64,000 nt of DNA from Lathyrus oleraceus (GCF_024323335.1 NC_066579.1:4169001-4233000); one strand, 5' to 3'. Positions 21,901 through 34,104 are shown, counted from the stretch's first letter. Notes: generated by a model from the sequence alone, not told the origin. Program-made: numbers and translations.

Positions 21901-23771
21901 ATCATGATTTTTTTGAGGATTTATTGAAATGTTTTGATATTGATTTGATTGTGATCATTCTGTTTGGTCCTTTGAGGTTCCAATTTGCATGTTTGATGCC
22001 TTTTCCTTCATGAAATGATAATGATGAATGATATGAATGTGGAATCACTTGGGTTGGTTTCTTGATTGTTTGATTGTGATTTTGGATAATTTTCACTTGC
22101 TGTTTTAATTTTTTCACCTCCTTTGGACCCTAGGCTTGTCCTAGTGGTCTTGTTTCTCACGTTTGAATGTGATTTTCAGGTTGAAGAAGCAAATGTTTTA
22201 AGGAGATTAATGCAAGTTGATTGAGTTTGGTTGATTGTTATGAACTAACTTGTTCTATTTTGTAGGATGCTTAGCTCACTTGCTTTGGACTTGTGCTTTG
22301 CACATGTGATTGATTGTGTTGACTGTTGGCTCTTATGCTGTCTATTTTGACTTTGTGACTTGAATACTGATTATATTTGATTGATTTCAGGTACCATAGT
22401 CGCTTTAGTTCTCTGAGAACTTGCTGTGCTGCTGCTTGGTTGTATAAACCAATTGAGGTAGAATTTCTTTTCTCCATGTAGTCTGGAAGACCTGGCCTGT
22501 TACTTGGCCAGGCAACTGTCTGAAGTCCTCCTTAAGAGGCAATGCCTGTGATTGTTTATATTTGTCCCCAAGCAGGAAAAGACCTTGATTAAGGCAATTG
22601 GCAGACACAAGGGATGTGCAATCCATCCCCTGCTATTCTTGTTGAGTCGTCCCTCTGCTCACACCACTGTGTTGATGCATTGGGATATTAACCCAAGATC
22701 TTGTACAGTTGTACAGTTGAGTCAGAGTCATGAGTGTAGAAGGGTTCCCACTTTCTGAACCCACACTCCTTTGTCTGAAGCTCTCCCTGGCCAGGGATAA
22801 GAGCTGTGAGGCACACCCCTCACTCACCTTTCATCTGGCTTCACCCTGACTCTCAATGTCAGGGTTAAGAGCCAACATCACCCTGACACAGTTGTGTTGC
22901 TTTTGTAACTTAACCCTTGATTGAGCCCACATCTGTCTGTATATAGTGTGTGCTAACTGTGAATGTTTGATTTGCTTTGTTTATGCCTGCATGCTTTGCT
23001 TTTTCCTGGTTAGGATTAGCTTGCTGTTGTGCAAGTAGATAGAAACCATAACATAGGGCAATGATGCATGATAACATCTAGGCTCGAGTCCAGCTCCCTA
23101 GTAGTGTGTCTCCCTTTGTACCTGGTTAGAATTTCTTTCCCGTTCAGGGGAACTACGTCGCCCTGATCCTCATACCAGATGAGGTACGTAGGCAGGAGAC
23201 CGTGCGAGGTCTCTCCGGGCACTTTTTTTCTTTTTGTGTATGTTTGCTTGTTAACCCTCTTGTGTGTCAGGATATGGATGTAAGCCCAGCGATTGGCTGT
23301 CCGTATCCTGAGTGTGTTTGTTTGGTTAGAAAGCCGATGTAAGTCCAACGATTGGCGTTCGGGTTCCAAGTTTGCCTGTGTTTGTGTGTGTCTTGTTTGG
23401 CGTGCGTGAGCCGAACTACGGCAGCTCTGATTCTCATTCCAGGCGAGATACGTAGGCATAGGATGCGATATCCTAGCGAGCCCTCTCCTCCTTTCCCCCA
23501 CTTGTGTTCCTTGTGTGTGTGATGTTTGTTTTAGCAACCTTTTCTATCTTTTAGAGCGTGGATCCCGTTGAGTACGACGGATGCGTAGGGGTGCTAATAC
23601 CTTCCCTTCGCATAACCGACTCCCGGATCCCATTCTCTTTGGTCGCGAGACCATGCTTTTTCCAGGTTTACTCTGAGCGTTTCCTTTCCCTCTTTTGGGA
23701 TAAATAACGCACGGTGGCGGCTCTGTGTTGTTTTTGTTTCAGCCCGCCGGTTGTTTTTCGCGGATGCGACA
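18927..23771 (+). repeat. 5' LTR of Ogre-like element 2 (4,845 bp)
   Basis: Begins TGTAACACCTCAAAATTTGC and ends GATGCGACA. U3 is about 4 kb, AT-rich, with a TATA box at 22940-22946. The last 800 bp (R/U5) contain two CTACG...CGTAG motifs (23153-23191, 23416-23455). They also contain the conserved block ending near 23700, shared with the element 1 LTR. Small ORFs inside (for example 20327-20617) are present in both LTR copies and have no known domain; I do not call them genes. Confidence 0.96.
22940..22946 (+). promoter_or_regulatory. Probable TATA box of the element 2 LTR
   Basis: TATATAG lies 4 kb into the LTR and about 830 bp before its end; the 3' LTR copy is at 39128-39134. It is the best-placed candidate because U5 homology with element 1 begins downstream. 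Motif-based only. Confidence 0.45.
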
Positions 23772-23773
23772 GC

Positions 23774-23791
23774 TAGCGACTCTGCTGGGGA
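23774..23791 (+). other. Primer-binding site (tRNA-Arg type)
   Basis: TAGCGACTCTGCTGGGGA starts two bases after the LTR end. It is close to the complement of a plant tRNA-Arg 3' end (family consensus TGGCGACTC-GCTGGGG). The second base is A instead of G, one mismatch to the CCA end. Confidence 0.75.
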
Positions 23792-25056
23792 CTGGAGATG
23801 TTGACCTGTGCTGGTCCATCTTCCCTAAGCGAGTCTCTCCTAGCGTTCTAGGATAGTTTAGGTTGCTTGTGCCTCTTTATTTATTGCATTTCATTATTCT
23901 GACTGTGTATATATTTGCATAAATATTTGCATGCATCATACTATCATGTTGCCGTCCTCTGTGCAGGTGGTTCCACTGTTTTGGGGTGGGTGTTCTGAGT
24001 GGGGCTAAAACCCAGGCCCGAGTATACACCTAGGATTAGTATGGTCTCATGTTGCCTCTTTCATGTTTGGTCAACATGTGTTTGGCAATGTGATGTACCA
24101 CAAGCCGGACGAGGTTCATTTGATAGTGCTCTTCCTTTGTGGGGTACTCCACTCTGGTTGAGTCACTTCATCTGAACTATTGACTTCGGTGACCGATCAT
24201 TTCCCGGATCTTTGGTTTAGACGATCTTAAGGAAGCTACAATGGCACACCCGAAAGGGCAAACCCATTGAGTATCTCTGCCCGATTGTCAAGACTATTAT
24301 CCGCCTTAGGGTGACCTGATTAGAATTTACCTGTGAGGGGAGGGTGATTCTTACAGATGCATGTTCTGTTGGTGACTTTGATGATGACTATTGGTTTCGT
24401 TGATCAGAGTCCTATTTATAAGTCGGATTTATGGCCATTTGTTTCCGAGACGCCGAAGTGTTGTCCGTGTTATTTATCAGTGGGGATCCGTTTATTTCAG
24501 GATTCCCCGGGCCGATTAAGAGGTTATTGTGGTGATCTGCTCAGAGATTGTCCGAGGATGATGATGTATCTGTCGGTTCCGTTTATTTCGGAACCCTTGA
24601 GTTGGATTTATGGTTAATCAGTACCTCAGATGGTTGTGATCGGTTCAGAGATCAGGGCTGTGATTTAGGGCAACAGATGATCAGAGGACTTGGAGGATGG
24701 CAATGCATTGCATTCATACATCTGCATCATTCCCATTTTGCATTCATCTGCACCTAAATTATGTCTAGCCATATGGGGAGTATCATTGATTGAGAATCTG
24801 GTTGAGAGATATCTTAAATGTTAGAGTGTGGATGTCAAAATGTCATCTGTCTCGATGAAACCAGAATCAAAGGACAGAATCTTCCTCATATGGATAGACG
24901 TTGCATTCATGCATATTAACCTGTTTGCTGTTTTGTAGGTGTCGGGTTCTGACGGGCTTGATTGCTGCAGGAATCATTGCTCGTGCTCGCAGAGTTGTAC
25001 CTTTGCACTCAACACGCCCTCACAGATATTTCACCAGACGCAATACTCCCAGACTG
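23792..25056 (+). other. Leader of element 2 before gag
   Basis: 1.26 kb without a convincing ORF. The longest open stretch (24357-24617) has no recognisable domain and no counterpart I can see. If an ORF1 was ever here it has been lost. Confidence 0.6.
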
Positions 25057-25344
25057 ATGGATCTTCTAAACACGGATATTCTCGAGCTGAAGGACAAGAT
25101 GAATGAGCTGATCAACATCATGCAGGGTTTTGCAGTTGGTCAGAAAGCTTTCGCTGACAAAGTTGAGAAGCTCGAGCGGGCTTCTGCTGCTAACAGTGGT
25201 GTAAACCTGGATGGTGTCTCCAACCAGGGGCTTGGTGGATCCAGAGACGGTGGAAAGAGAGCAACTGTGGGTATGGTAAATAATAATGCTGGAGGTTTCG
25301 GTGCTGCTGACAGTGGTCAACCTGGTCCGATGGTTAGAATATGA
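25057..25344 (+). pseudogene. N-terminal gag segment of element 2, frameshifted
   Basis: Begins MDLLNTDILELKDKMNEL, a coiled-coil-like N-terminus common in Tat gag proteins. The open frame reaches back to 24901 without an ATG, so 25057 is the first credible start. It ends at TGA 25342-25344, overlapping the ATG of the next frame by a few bases. A one-base change near 25330 probably split one gag ORF in two. A programmed shift is possible but I see no slippery heptamer. Confidence 0.65.
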
Positions 25345-26690
25345 AAGACAGTCTGTTCCCACCATTCTTTGGGGTTGATGATGACCGCGAGGAAGACAGG
25401 GAGGCTGATCAGTTCTCCATGCACAACGAACCGTTTGGTCAATACGGTGCCCAACCACAGAACAAAGAGATACAGTTGCTGGCTGAGAAGATCAGAGCTT
25501 TGGAGAGCTATGCCACTCCTGGGGTTGTGAACATGTCGAATATGGGGTTGGTTGAGGGGATTGTGATCCCACAGAAGTTCAAGGCGCCCTCATTTGACAA
25601 ATATAATGGAAGTTCCTGCCCAGAAACTCATCTTCAAGCCTTCGTCCGCAAGATCTCTGCATACACCATGGACCAAAAGCTGTGGATGTACTTCTTCCAG
25701 GACAGCCTGTCCGGAGGCTCCCTAGAGTGGTATACCAAGCTTAAGTCCTCAGATATCAAGAATTGGCAAGATCTTGGGGACGCATTCTTTAAACAGTATC
25801 AGTTCAATGCTGATATGGCTCCAAGTCGTACCCAGCTGCAGGGTATGTCTCAGAAAAATAACGAGGGGTTTAAAGAATACGCTCAGAGGTGGAGGGAATT
25901 GGCTGCCAGAGTGCAACCTCCTCTGGTGGACAAAGAGATGTCTGATCTCTTCATGGGTACCTTGCAAGGGGCGTTTGCTGAAAGAATGGTTGGTTATCCG
26001 GTGACCAACTTTTCAGACATTGTGGTGGCTGGTGAAAGAATAGAGAGCTGGCTGAAGCTTGGAAAGATACAGGGTAATGCTTCCTCTTCAGGATCGAAGA
26101 AGCCCTTCAGTAATGGCCAGAGAAAGAAGGAGGGTGATACCAGCGCGGTCTATGCTCAGAGAGGACCCAGTAGGGATCGTTACTTTCAGCACACTGCTGC
26201 AGTAACTATTCCTGCTGATAATCAGCAGCAGCAACAACAACAACCGCAACAACCAAGACAACTATTTCAGCAGAGGCCTCAGAGGGCTGGTTATCAAGTC
26301 AGGGGGAGGATGAGTGATCGGCTTTTTGACAGGCCGCCTGTGACATACTCTTTCCTATTGAAGAAGTTAAAGGATTTGGGGCTGGTACAGTTGAGGACTT
26401 TGGCATCTATGAGACCTGATCAAAGGCCAGCCAATTTTGATGAAAATGTCAAATGTGAATTCCATTCGGATGCTCCCGGGCACAGTGTAGAGGACTGCAA
26501 AGCTTTTAAGCATGTGGTCCAGGACTTGGTGGATTCTAAAGCCATCAACTTTGCTCCGTCTCCCAACGTGAATGCTAATCCCATGCCCGCGCATGGTCAA
26601 AGGGGGGTGAATGCCATCTCTGAGGAGAATAGAATTGGGTTGGCAAATGTTAATCAACTGAAGACTCCTCTGGCGGAGGTTAAACGATAG
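25341..26690 (+). pseudogene. gag capsid region of element 2
   Basis: A 449-residue open frame with a retrotransposon gag capsid domain (about residues 75-250, including LEWYTKL and the FKEYAQRWRELAARVQPPL stretch). A Gln-rich segment follows (about residues 294-315) and then a Cys/His cluster (CEFHSDAPGHSVEDC, about residues 374-388) that may bind nucleic acid. It would form the particle that packages element RNA in the cytoplasm. It ends at TAG 26688-26690, where relatives continue; CAG to TAG is likely. The frame continues in register to about 26805, then shifts. Confidence 0.85.
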
Positions 26691-26813
26691 TTGTTGTTGA
26701 ATGGGGTTCATCCGGGCTGCGGTGTTGATTGTGCTGTGTGCACTATTTCTGTCAATGGATGTGAATTGTTGAGAGAGACTGTCCAGGGACTGATGGACAA
26801 GGAAGTATTCTGA

Positions 26814-28338
26814 TTGAGAGGGCTGATATGGGAAAAGAAGAGGTCTCCACCATAAGGATTTATTTTGACCCGGTGGATTTGTCTACTCTGGCGGAGGCGG
26901 CTCCAGTTACCATCACGGTTCCTGGACCAATTCCGTATGACAAAGATGATGCCGTGCCATGGCATTATGGTGGAGAGGTCTACTGTAATGGTGAGAAAGT
27001 AGAAGATCAGACTGCAAGTGAAACCACCGTTTCAAAGGTGGATAATGCCGGTCCCAGCGGTTTCACTCGCAGTGGCAGACTGTTTGCTCCGGACGCGTTG
27101 TGGAGAGAAGAATGAGAAAAAGAGAAAAAAGAAAAGGCCGAGGCTTTAGCCAGGGCGAAAGGGAAACAGGCAGTGGTGAATGATAGTACTCCAGTAGTGA
27201 CACCGGCGCCTGTTGGGTCGGAAGAGAAGCTTGATGATGATGCAGAAGAGTTTTTAAGAATCATCAAGAAGTCTGAGTACAAACTTGTTGACCATCTGCA
27301 ACAAACTCCCTCCAAAATCTCGATCTTATCTTTGCTGTTAAGCTCTGAGGGGCATAGAGAGGCTCTGTTGAAAATCCTGAAGAAAGCCTAGGTTCCTCAA
27401 GAGATAACAATTAACCAGTTGGAGACGTTCGTGTCTAACGTTCATGCCAGCCATGGGTTGGGTTTTACAGACATGGATCTGACTGTGGATGGGAGGAATC
27501 ACAACCGGGCTCTACACATTGCAATGGAATGCAAAGGGGCCGTGCTTTCGCATGTGCTGGTTGATACCGGCTCCTCATTGAATGTGTTGCCGAAGAAGGC
27601 TCTGGCTAAGCTGAATTGCGAAGGATTGATCCTGACTCCCACTGATCTGATAGTGCAGGCATTTGATGGGTCAAAGCGGGCTGTATTCGGAGAGGTTGAG
27701 CTTCCGGTGAAGATAGGCCCCGAGGTGTTTAAGTCGACTTTCTATGTCATGGATATCCAGCCGGCATACAGTTGCCTGTTGGGTCGACCATGGATCCATG
27801 CTGCTGGGGCAGTAACCTCGACTTTGCACCAAAAGTTGAAATATATCTGGGAAGGACAGGTTGTCACCGTGTGCGGAGAAGAGGACATTTTTGTCAGCCA
27901 CCTGTCCTCATTCAAATACGTTGAAATGGACGGCGAAATATGGGAGACGCCGAGTCAAGCTTTCGAAACCGTTAAGGTGGAGAATGCTCTTTTTGCAAAA
28001 GAAGAGGAGAAACCGTCCATTGCTTCGTACAAACAGGCCGCCGAGGTGGTGAAGAATGGAGAGGCTCCTGGTTGGGACGGGATGATGGATATCTCTGCAA
28101 AGAAGGACCGCTTCGGAGTGGGGTACCAGCCGGGCCGAGGCTCAGGACAAGGAAGAGGACGCCGTACGTCAGTCACCTTCACTAGTGCCAGAATGCTGGA
28201 TCCGGATCACATCTGCATGATGAGTGAGGAAGCTGATAGCGACTGCGAAATTGACCAATGGATAAAGCCGTGCGCACCAGGGATGGGAATCCAGAACTGG
28301 AAGGCTGAAAAGATCATCCGGGTCACTCTGCTTGAAGA
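26814..28338 (+). pseudogene. gag C-terminus and aspartic protease of element 2
   Basis: Continues in a new frame after a one-base shift near 26808. The first part (26828-27115) carries VPWHYGG and SGFTRSGRLFAP, which link gag to protease in this lineage. Stops at 27113-27115 and 27389-27391 interrupt the frame. The protease follows (27419 onward) with the active-site triad VDTGSS at 27560-27577 and the LLGRPWIH flap-end motif near 27778. The frame runs to a donor-like GT at 28339-28340; without splicing it would stop at 28342. The protease catalytic motif is intact, but the upstream frame is broken. Confidence 0.85.
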
Positions 28339-28610
28339 GTAATATTTTTCCTGTTTCAATTTTATATGCATGAAAGCCATACGTGTTGCCCGACACGTAA
28401 TGGTTCATTGTAAGGGCCACCTCATGTTTAAATTTGCAAATTTGCATCATCAATAAAAGGATGTTTTTCAGTTAAAAGCGGTGTTCCCTGTTTTTCATTT
28501 ATTTTTGCAGTTTAAAAATAAACAAAATAAAAATGGCAATGTTTTCATTTTTCTTTTTCAATTTGTATCGTTCCGGTTCTAAAGCAATGCATGAATCCCC
28601 ATTCATGCAG
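28339..28610 (+). other. Putative pro-RT intron of element 2 (272 bp)
   Basis: Donor GTAATA at 28339 and acceptor TTCATGCAG ending at 28610, preceded by a T-rich tract (28545-28575). The sequence is AT-rich and full of stops in between. Removing it joins the protease frame to the pol frame in register, two bases of the split codon from the left and one from the right. An intron at this position is an established feature of Ogre elements. The ATG at 28591 lies inside it and is probably not used. Confidence 0.8.
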
Positions 28611-31600
28611 ATGCGATTCTTCTTCGGATCTCATTGATAATATTCCTGTTACACCCTTGTATGACTTCGACAATCCGGTCTATCAAGCTGAAGAAGAAGA
28701 CGAAGAAGATTGTGAACTGCCAGGGGAATTAGCCAGGTTGTTAAAACAAGAGGAGAAGGTGATTCAGCCGCACGAAGAGCAGATTGAGGTTGTGAATTTG
28801 GGTACCGCCGAGGTCAAGAAAGAGGTGAAAATCGGGGCTGCTTTGGAGGAAAGTGTCAAGAGCAGAATGGTGGCATTGTTGAAAGAGTATGTCGACATCT
28901 TTGCCTGGTCTTATCAAGATATGCCAGGGTTGGATACCGATATCGTTGTGCACAAGCTACCGTTGAGAGCAGATTATCCTCCAGTGAAGCAGAAGTTGCG
29001 CAGAACTCGACCTGACATGGCGATGAAAATCAAAGAAGAGGTGCAGAAGCAGTTGGATGCTGGTTTCCTTGCTGTCACTAATTATCCGCCTTGGGTCGCG
29101 AATATTGTGCCAGTCCCGAAGAAAGATGGTAAAGTGAGAATGTGTGTGGACTACCGAGATCTGAATAGAGCTAGTCCGAAAGATGATTTTCCATTACCTC
29201 ACATTGACGTGTTGGTAGATAATACGGCTCAATTCTCGGTGTTTTCCTTCATGGATGGCTTTTCTGGCTATAATCAAATCAAAATGTCGCCAGATGATAT
29301 GGAGAAAACAACGTTCATCACACCATGGGGCACTTTTTGCTACAAGGTGATGCCATTCGGTCTCAAGAACGCCGGTGCTACTTATCAGAGAGCCATGGTG
29401 ACTTTGTTTCATGATATGATTCATCATGAAATTGAATGCTATGTTGATGACATGATAGCAAAGTCCCAAACAGAAGAGGGGCATTTGGTAGATCTGGCCA
29501 AGTTGTTTGACCGGCTGAGACAATTCAGACTGAGGTTGAATCCGAATAAGTGCACTTTCGGAGTGCGGTCCGGTAAATTGCTGGGGTTCATTGTAAGTGA
29601 GAAAGGAATCGAGGTTGATCCTGCTAAAGTAAAAGCAATAAGAGAAATGCCTGAACCGAGAACAGAGAAGGAGGTTCGTGGTTTCTTAGGTAGATTGAAC
29701 TACATTTCACGGTTCATATCTCACCTAACCGCCACGTGTGAACCAATATTCAAATTGTTGAGAAAAGATCAAACGGTCAGGTGGAATAATGATTGCCAAG
29801 CGGCATTTGAAAAGATAAAAGAGTATTTGCAAGAGCCTCCGATTCTGATGCCTCCTATGGAGGGGCGACCGTTAATTCTGTACCTGACAGTCCTCGAGGG
29901 GTCTATGGGGTGTGTATTGGGGCAGCATGACGAGTCTGGTCGAAAAGAGCATGCCATATACTACCTTAGCAAAAAGTTTACCGACTGTGAAACAAGATAT
30001 TCACTGCTCGAGAAAACTTGTTGTGCTTTGATCTGGGCTGCTCGCCGACTGAGGCAGTACATGCTGGTTCATACCACTTTACTGATTTCCAAGATGGATC
30101 CAATCAAGTACATTTTCGAGAAGCCAGCATTGACCGGACGGGTTGCGAGGTGGCAAATGATTTTGACCGAATATGATATCCAGTATACCTCTCAGAAGGC
30201 GATCAAGGGGAGTGTATTGTCTGATTACCTCGCCCAGCAACCCATTGAGGATTATCAACCAATGAAGTTTGAATTCCCTGATGAGGACATCATATTTCTC
30301 AAATCGAAAGATTGCGAGGAACCAATCCCGGAGGAGGGGCCTGACCCTGAATCCGAATGGATTTTGATGTTTGATGGGGCCGTTAACGTGAATGGAAGCG
30401 GTGTTGGTGCTGTTTTGGTTACGCCGAAAGGATCCCACATTCCTTTTGCTGCCCGGCTAACATTTGAGTGCACCAACAACGTGGCTGAATATGAAGCTTG
30501 CATATTGGGGATTGAAGAGGCGGTTGATTTGAGGATCAAGAACCTTGTCATATATGGAGATTCAGCTCTGGTTGTAAATCAAGTTAACGGAAAATGGTAT
30601 ACGCATCAATCTCATTTAGTTCCATACCGGGATTATACGAGGAGATTGTTGACGTTTTTCACCAAGGTGAAGATGCATCATGTGCCTAGAGAGGAGAACC
30701 CTTTGGCAGATGCTTTGGCTACGCTGGCTGCCTTGATTAAGGTGCAGTGGTGGAATCAGTTCCCCAGTGTTGAAGTAGGTCGTCTGGATAGACCGGCTTA
30801 TGTGTTTGCTGTTGATACAACGTCTGATGATGAGAAGCCGTGGTATTACGATATCAAGCGCTATCTAGAGACTCAAGAGTATCCTGAGGGAGCATCTAAG
30901 AAGGACCGAAAGACTCTGCCGAGGTTGGCCATGGTGTTTTATCTGAATAAGGATGGGGTTCTGTATAAGAGGAATTTTGATTGGGTCTTGCTCAGATGTG
31001 TTGATGACAGAGAAGCAAGCCAGTTGATGAAAGAGGTTCATGAAGGATCGTTCGGTACCCATGCCAGTGGGAATGCAATGGTGAAGAAGCTGCTGAGGGC
31101 AGGTTATTATTGGATGACAATGGAGGCCCAATGTTTCAATTTCATGCGGAAGTGTCATAAATGCCAGATTTATGCTGACAAGGTGCACGTGCCTCCAAAT
31201 CCGTTGAGTTTAATGTCGTCTCCATGGCCGTTTGCTATGTGGGGCATTGATATGATTGGAAAGATAGAGCCTACGGCTTCGAATGGGCACAGGTTCATAT
31301 TAGTGGCTATTGATTACTTCACCAAATGGGTTGAAGCAGCCTCTTATACGAACGTGACGAAGCAGGTCGTTGCCAGATTTCTCAAGAGAGACATCATTTG
31401 CCGATATGGGGTTCCCGAGAGAATCATTACTGATAATGGTTCTAATTTGAACAACAAGATGATGGCAGAACTGTGCCGCGAATTCAAGATTGAACATCAC
31501 AATTCTTCTCCTTATCGTCCGAAGATGAATGGGGCGGTTGAGGCAGCCAATAAGAATATTAAGAAGATTGTGCAGAAGATGGTGGTAACCTATAAAGGCT

Positions 31601-32091
31601 GGCATGAGATGTTACCGTTTGCATTGCATGGGTATCGAACATCGGTGCGTACATCCACTGGGGCAACACCTTTCTCGTTGGTATATGGAATGGAAGCCAT
31701 GTTACCTGTTGAGGTTCAGATTCCCTCTTTGAGAGTCCTGATGGACGTGAAGTTGCAAGAGGCTGAATGGGTAAGGACCCGATATGAAGAGTTAAGCCTG
31801 ATTGAGGAAAAGAGGTTGGCGGCCATCTGTCATGGGCAGTTATACCAGCAACGGATGAAGCGTGCTTTTGACAGAAAGGTACGACCTCGGGTATATCACG
31901 TAGGTGATATGGTGCTGAAAAGGATCCTTCCTCCTCAAAACGATCGAAGGGGAAAATGGACACCCAATTATGAAGGTCCATTCGTGGTCAAGAAGGTTTT
32001 CTCTGGCGGAGCCTTGTTGCTAACGACCATGGATGGCGAGGATTTTCCATCCCCTGTGAATGCGGACGCAGTTAAAAAATACTTCGTATAA
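28611..32091 (+). CDS. RT-RNase H-aRNase H-integrase of Ogre-like element 2 (intact)
   Basis: An uninterrupted frame of about 1,160 codons. An acidic linker (YQAEEEDEEDCELPGEL) leads to RT with catalytic YVDD at 29440-29451. Next come a Ty3-type RNase H, then the archaeal-type RNase H (FDGAVNVNGSG near 30370, ECTNNVAEYEA near 30470, GDSALVVNQV near 30560). Integrase follows, with the HHCC motif near 31040-31170, D near 31247, D near 31432 (ITDNGS) and E near 31540 (AVEAANK). The C-terminus (GGALLLTTMDGEDFPSPVN) is typical of the lineage and has no chromodomain. All visible catalytic residues are present. It would act in the cytoplasmic particle and, for integrase, in the nucleus. Expression should depend on splicing at 28339-28610. 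Confidence 0.95.
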
Positions 32092-32100
32092 AGAGACCCG

Positions 32101-32291
32101 CTAGACGAAAAGAATAAAATAGTCCAGGCAAAAATGGGCATCCCGACGAACCAAAAAAAACAGAAAGAGAGGTTCGGGAAAAAATCAGGGATAAAAAAGA
32201 AAAACTGTACACCTGGCAAGTCGAAAACCTGGAAAGGCGACTTGGGCAAAAAAGGGTATCCCGGTGGATTGAAAACCCGAAAGGGCGGTCC
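32101..32291 (+). other. Four-hairpin block just after the pol stop (element 2)
   Basis: Same layout as 3318-3507. Arms are CTAGAC/GTCCAG (one mismatch), CGAACC/GGTTCG (32147-32176), CAAGTCG/CGACTTG with inner CCT/AGG (32217-32244), and GGAT/GTCC (one G-U) with inner CCC/GGG (32266-32291). The third stem differs from element 1 at two base pairs, and both are compensatory (T-A to C-G). GGCAAAA or a close variant follows most stems. Confidence 0.75.
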
Positions 32292-33169
32292 AGGCAAAAG
32301 AGGGATAGAAACGAAAAACTGCGTCTGGCATGATCGTTTGCGCTTTGGTTAAAGCATCATGGATAATACCCGGTAGGGATCGATCAGAAGCGTCTTGTTC
32401 AGAAGGCAGAAAGCAAGGAGAGTCTGAGGACATATGGGGTGTAACCGAGTTGGAACTCGATGAGATCACGGGTTTCACATTGCCATTAGGATAGATTTTT
32501 CCTTTTGTGCGCAATTACCTCTTTTCAGGAATTGCTTCCTTTGTATTGCTCAATTTGAGCCACACACTTTTTCAATCAATAAAATGCATATTCAGTCAAA
32601 TAATTTTGTTTTTGTTTTTCATTACCGTTTTGATTGCAAAAACATCCGATTATTTTTGATAAAGAATCTTGCATTTTAAGACATACAGGTCCCTTCCAAT
32701 GCATGCTTATAAGATTGAAAACTTGAAATCTTATTCGGAAGGTTGAGTGACCCAAGTGTTGAAATCTTGACACGCCTGGGGCATGGTTTTATCTAACGAT
32801 CTCTTTTGCAGGTACTGTTAGGTATTTTCACTCACTTGCAGGTTGTGATGTGGAAGCTTTTGACGAAACAATCCCCATGGAGTTCAATCAGGGACGAATG
32901 AATGGAAGAATGAAGAGACAATGATGAGACGTACGGTGGTCCTTGAGAATTAATCAAGAAGACTCTTCAAAGTCTGAAGATTGAAAAGTCTGTATAAATC
33001 CCAGGAGTTCGCTCTCCGTCGAGAACGGAGCGGTTTGGAATACAAGATGATGGAGCAGAAAAGTCCAGATGAGTCTGGGAGTTCTCAAAATTGGAAAGCT
33101 GACATGGGAGTTGGATATGAATATCATGGTTCGACGAGTCGTCGGGTGTTCAGTGCCAGACTGTCCTCC

Positions 33170-33575
33170 TCCCCAAGCAGAGTCAGAAGGACTAAATTCC
33201 CCAGCAGATTCAAGGTCTGTGGATTCCCTAGCAGGGTCAGGATGGTTATCCCCAGCAGGTTCCAGATCGATGCTTCCCCAGCAGCCAGGCCTGAAGGTTG
33301 TTGTTTCCCAGCGGAGGTATCTGTGAGTGTTGGTTCCCCAAACAGAGTCTGGAGTGTTGCATCCCCAGCAAGTCAAAGACCGTTCGTTGTTTCCCCACAG
33401 AGTGCATTGGTGGATCTATTCCCCAGCGATGCCCCAAGCGGACCGGGTGCAAAGGAGATATTATTCAGCAAGGGTTGCCTATTTCCCAGCAGCAGTGCTA
33501 TTCCCCAGCAGGGCGGAAATTGGAGTGGTGGCGAGTTCCTAAGCAGAGTGTCTCGAGTTCCCCAAAAGAGTCCCT
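33170..33575 (+). repeat. Periodic array of PBS-complementary TTCCCCAGCAG motifs
   Basis: About 15 variants of TTCCCCAGCAGAGTC occur at roughly 33171, 33198, 33225, 33250, 33275, 33305, 33335, 33362, 33392, 33420, 33432, 33483, 33502, 33537 and 33561. Most are 25-30 bp apart. The motif is the reverse complement of the PBS core (GACTCTGCTGGGGA) and thus resembles the tRNA-Arg 3' end. Sequence between motifs is not conserved. Confidence 0.65.
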
Positions 33576-34104
33576 TGAGGGGGATACTTTTTATACATTC
33601 ATCATGTAGATAAGCATAGCATATTGTATAATAAATCGCGTAGCATTTCCATGATTATGGAGCATTGCGCTAAAAAAGTCAATCATGCATCATATTGCAA
33701 GCATAGGCTAGTCTCAGACCGTGGTTATTGTTTGGGAGGTGGTTCGCCCAAAAGGAAGATGTTACTCCGAGGAGTTTGGTACTGTATCAGCAGTATTCCC
33801 CCAGTAGTGCGATATTGGAGGAAGAGTTTCTGTCGAGCTGAGATGGAAATGATGGTCAGAAAAGTTTCGGGGTCCAAAAAGAAAAACAAGAAAGAGATAA
33901 TCCCCAGCTAAACGCGAAGTGTTTGTCTGCCAGGGTTGAATAGAGAGCGGTCGGCTCAGGGCTTGTTATCCTCAGCGTGGGTCGTTGTGGCACGCGTTCC
34001 GTCTCATGTATCACTATTCCTTTTCGCCGATGCTGACAGGCATGGAAGTTTTCCGGTGTCCAGACCGAGGCGGTGTCCAGACCGAGGCGGGTATCCAGAC
34101 CGAT

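Noticed and set aside
24357..24757. Small ORFs in the element 2 leader as a possible Ogre ORF1
   Set aside because: Too short, no resemblance to a conserved protein, and no equivalent start context. Leader sequence is the simpler reading.
28591..28610. ATG at 28591 as the start of the element 2 pol
   Set aside because: It lies inside the putative intron, and the frame-compatible splice to the protease explains pol expression better.
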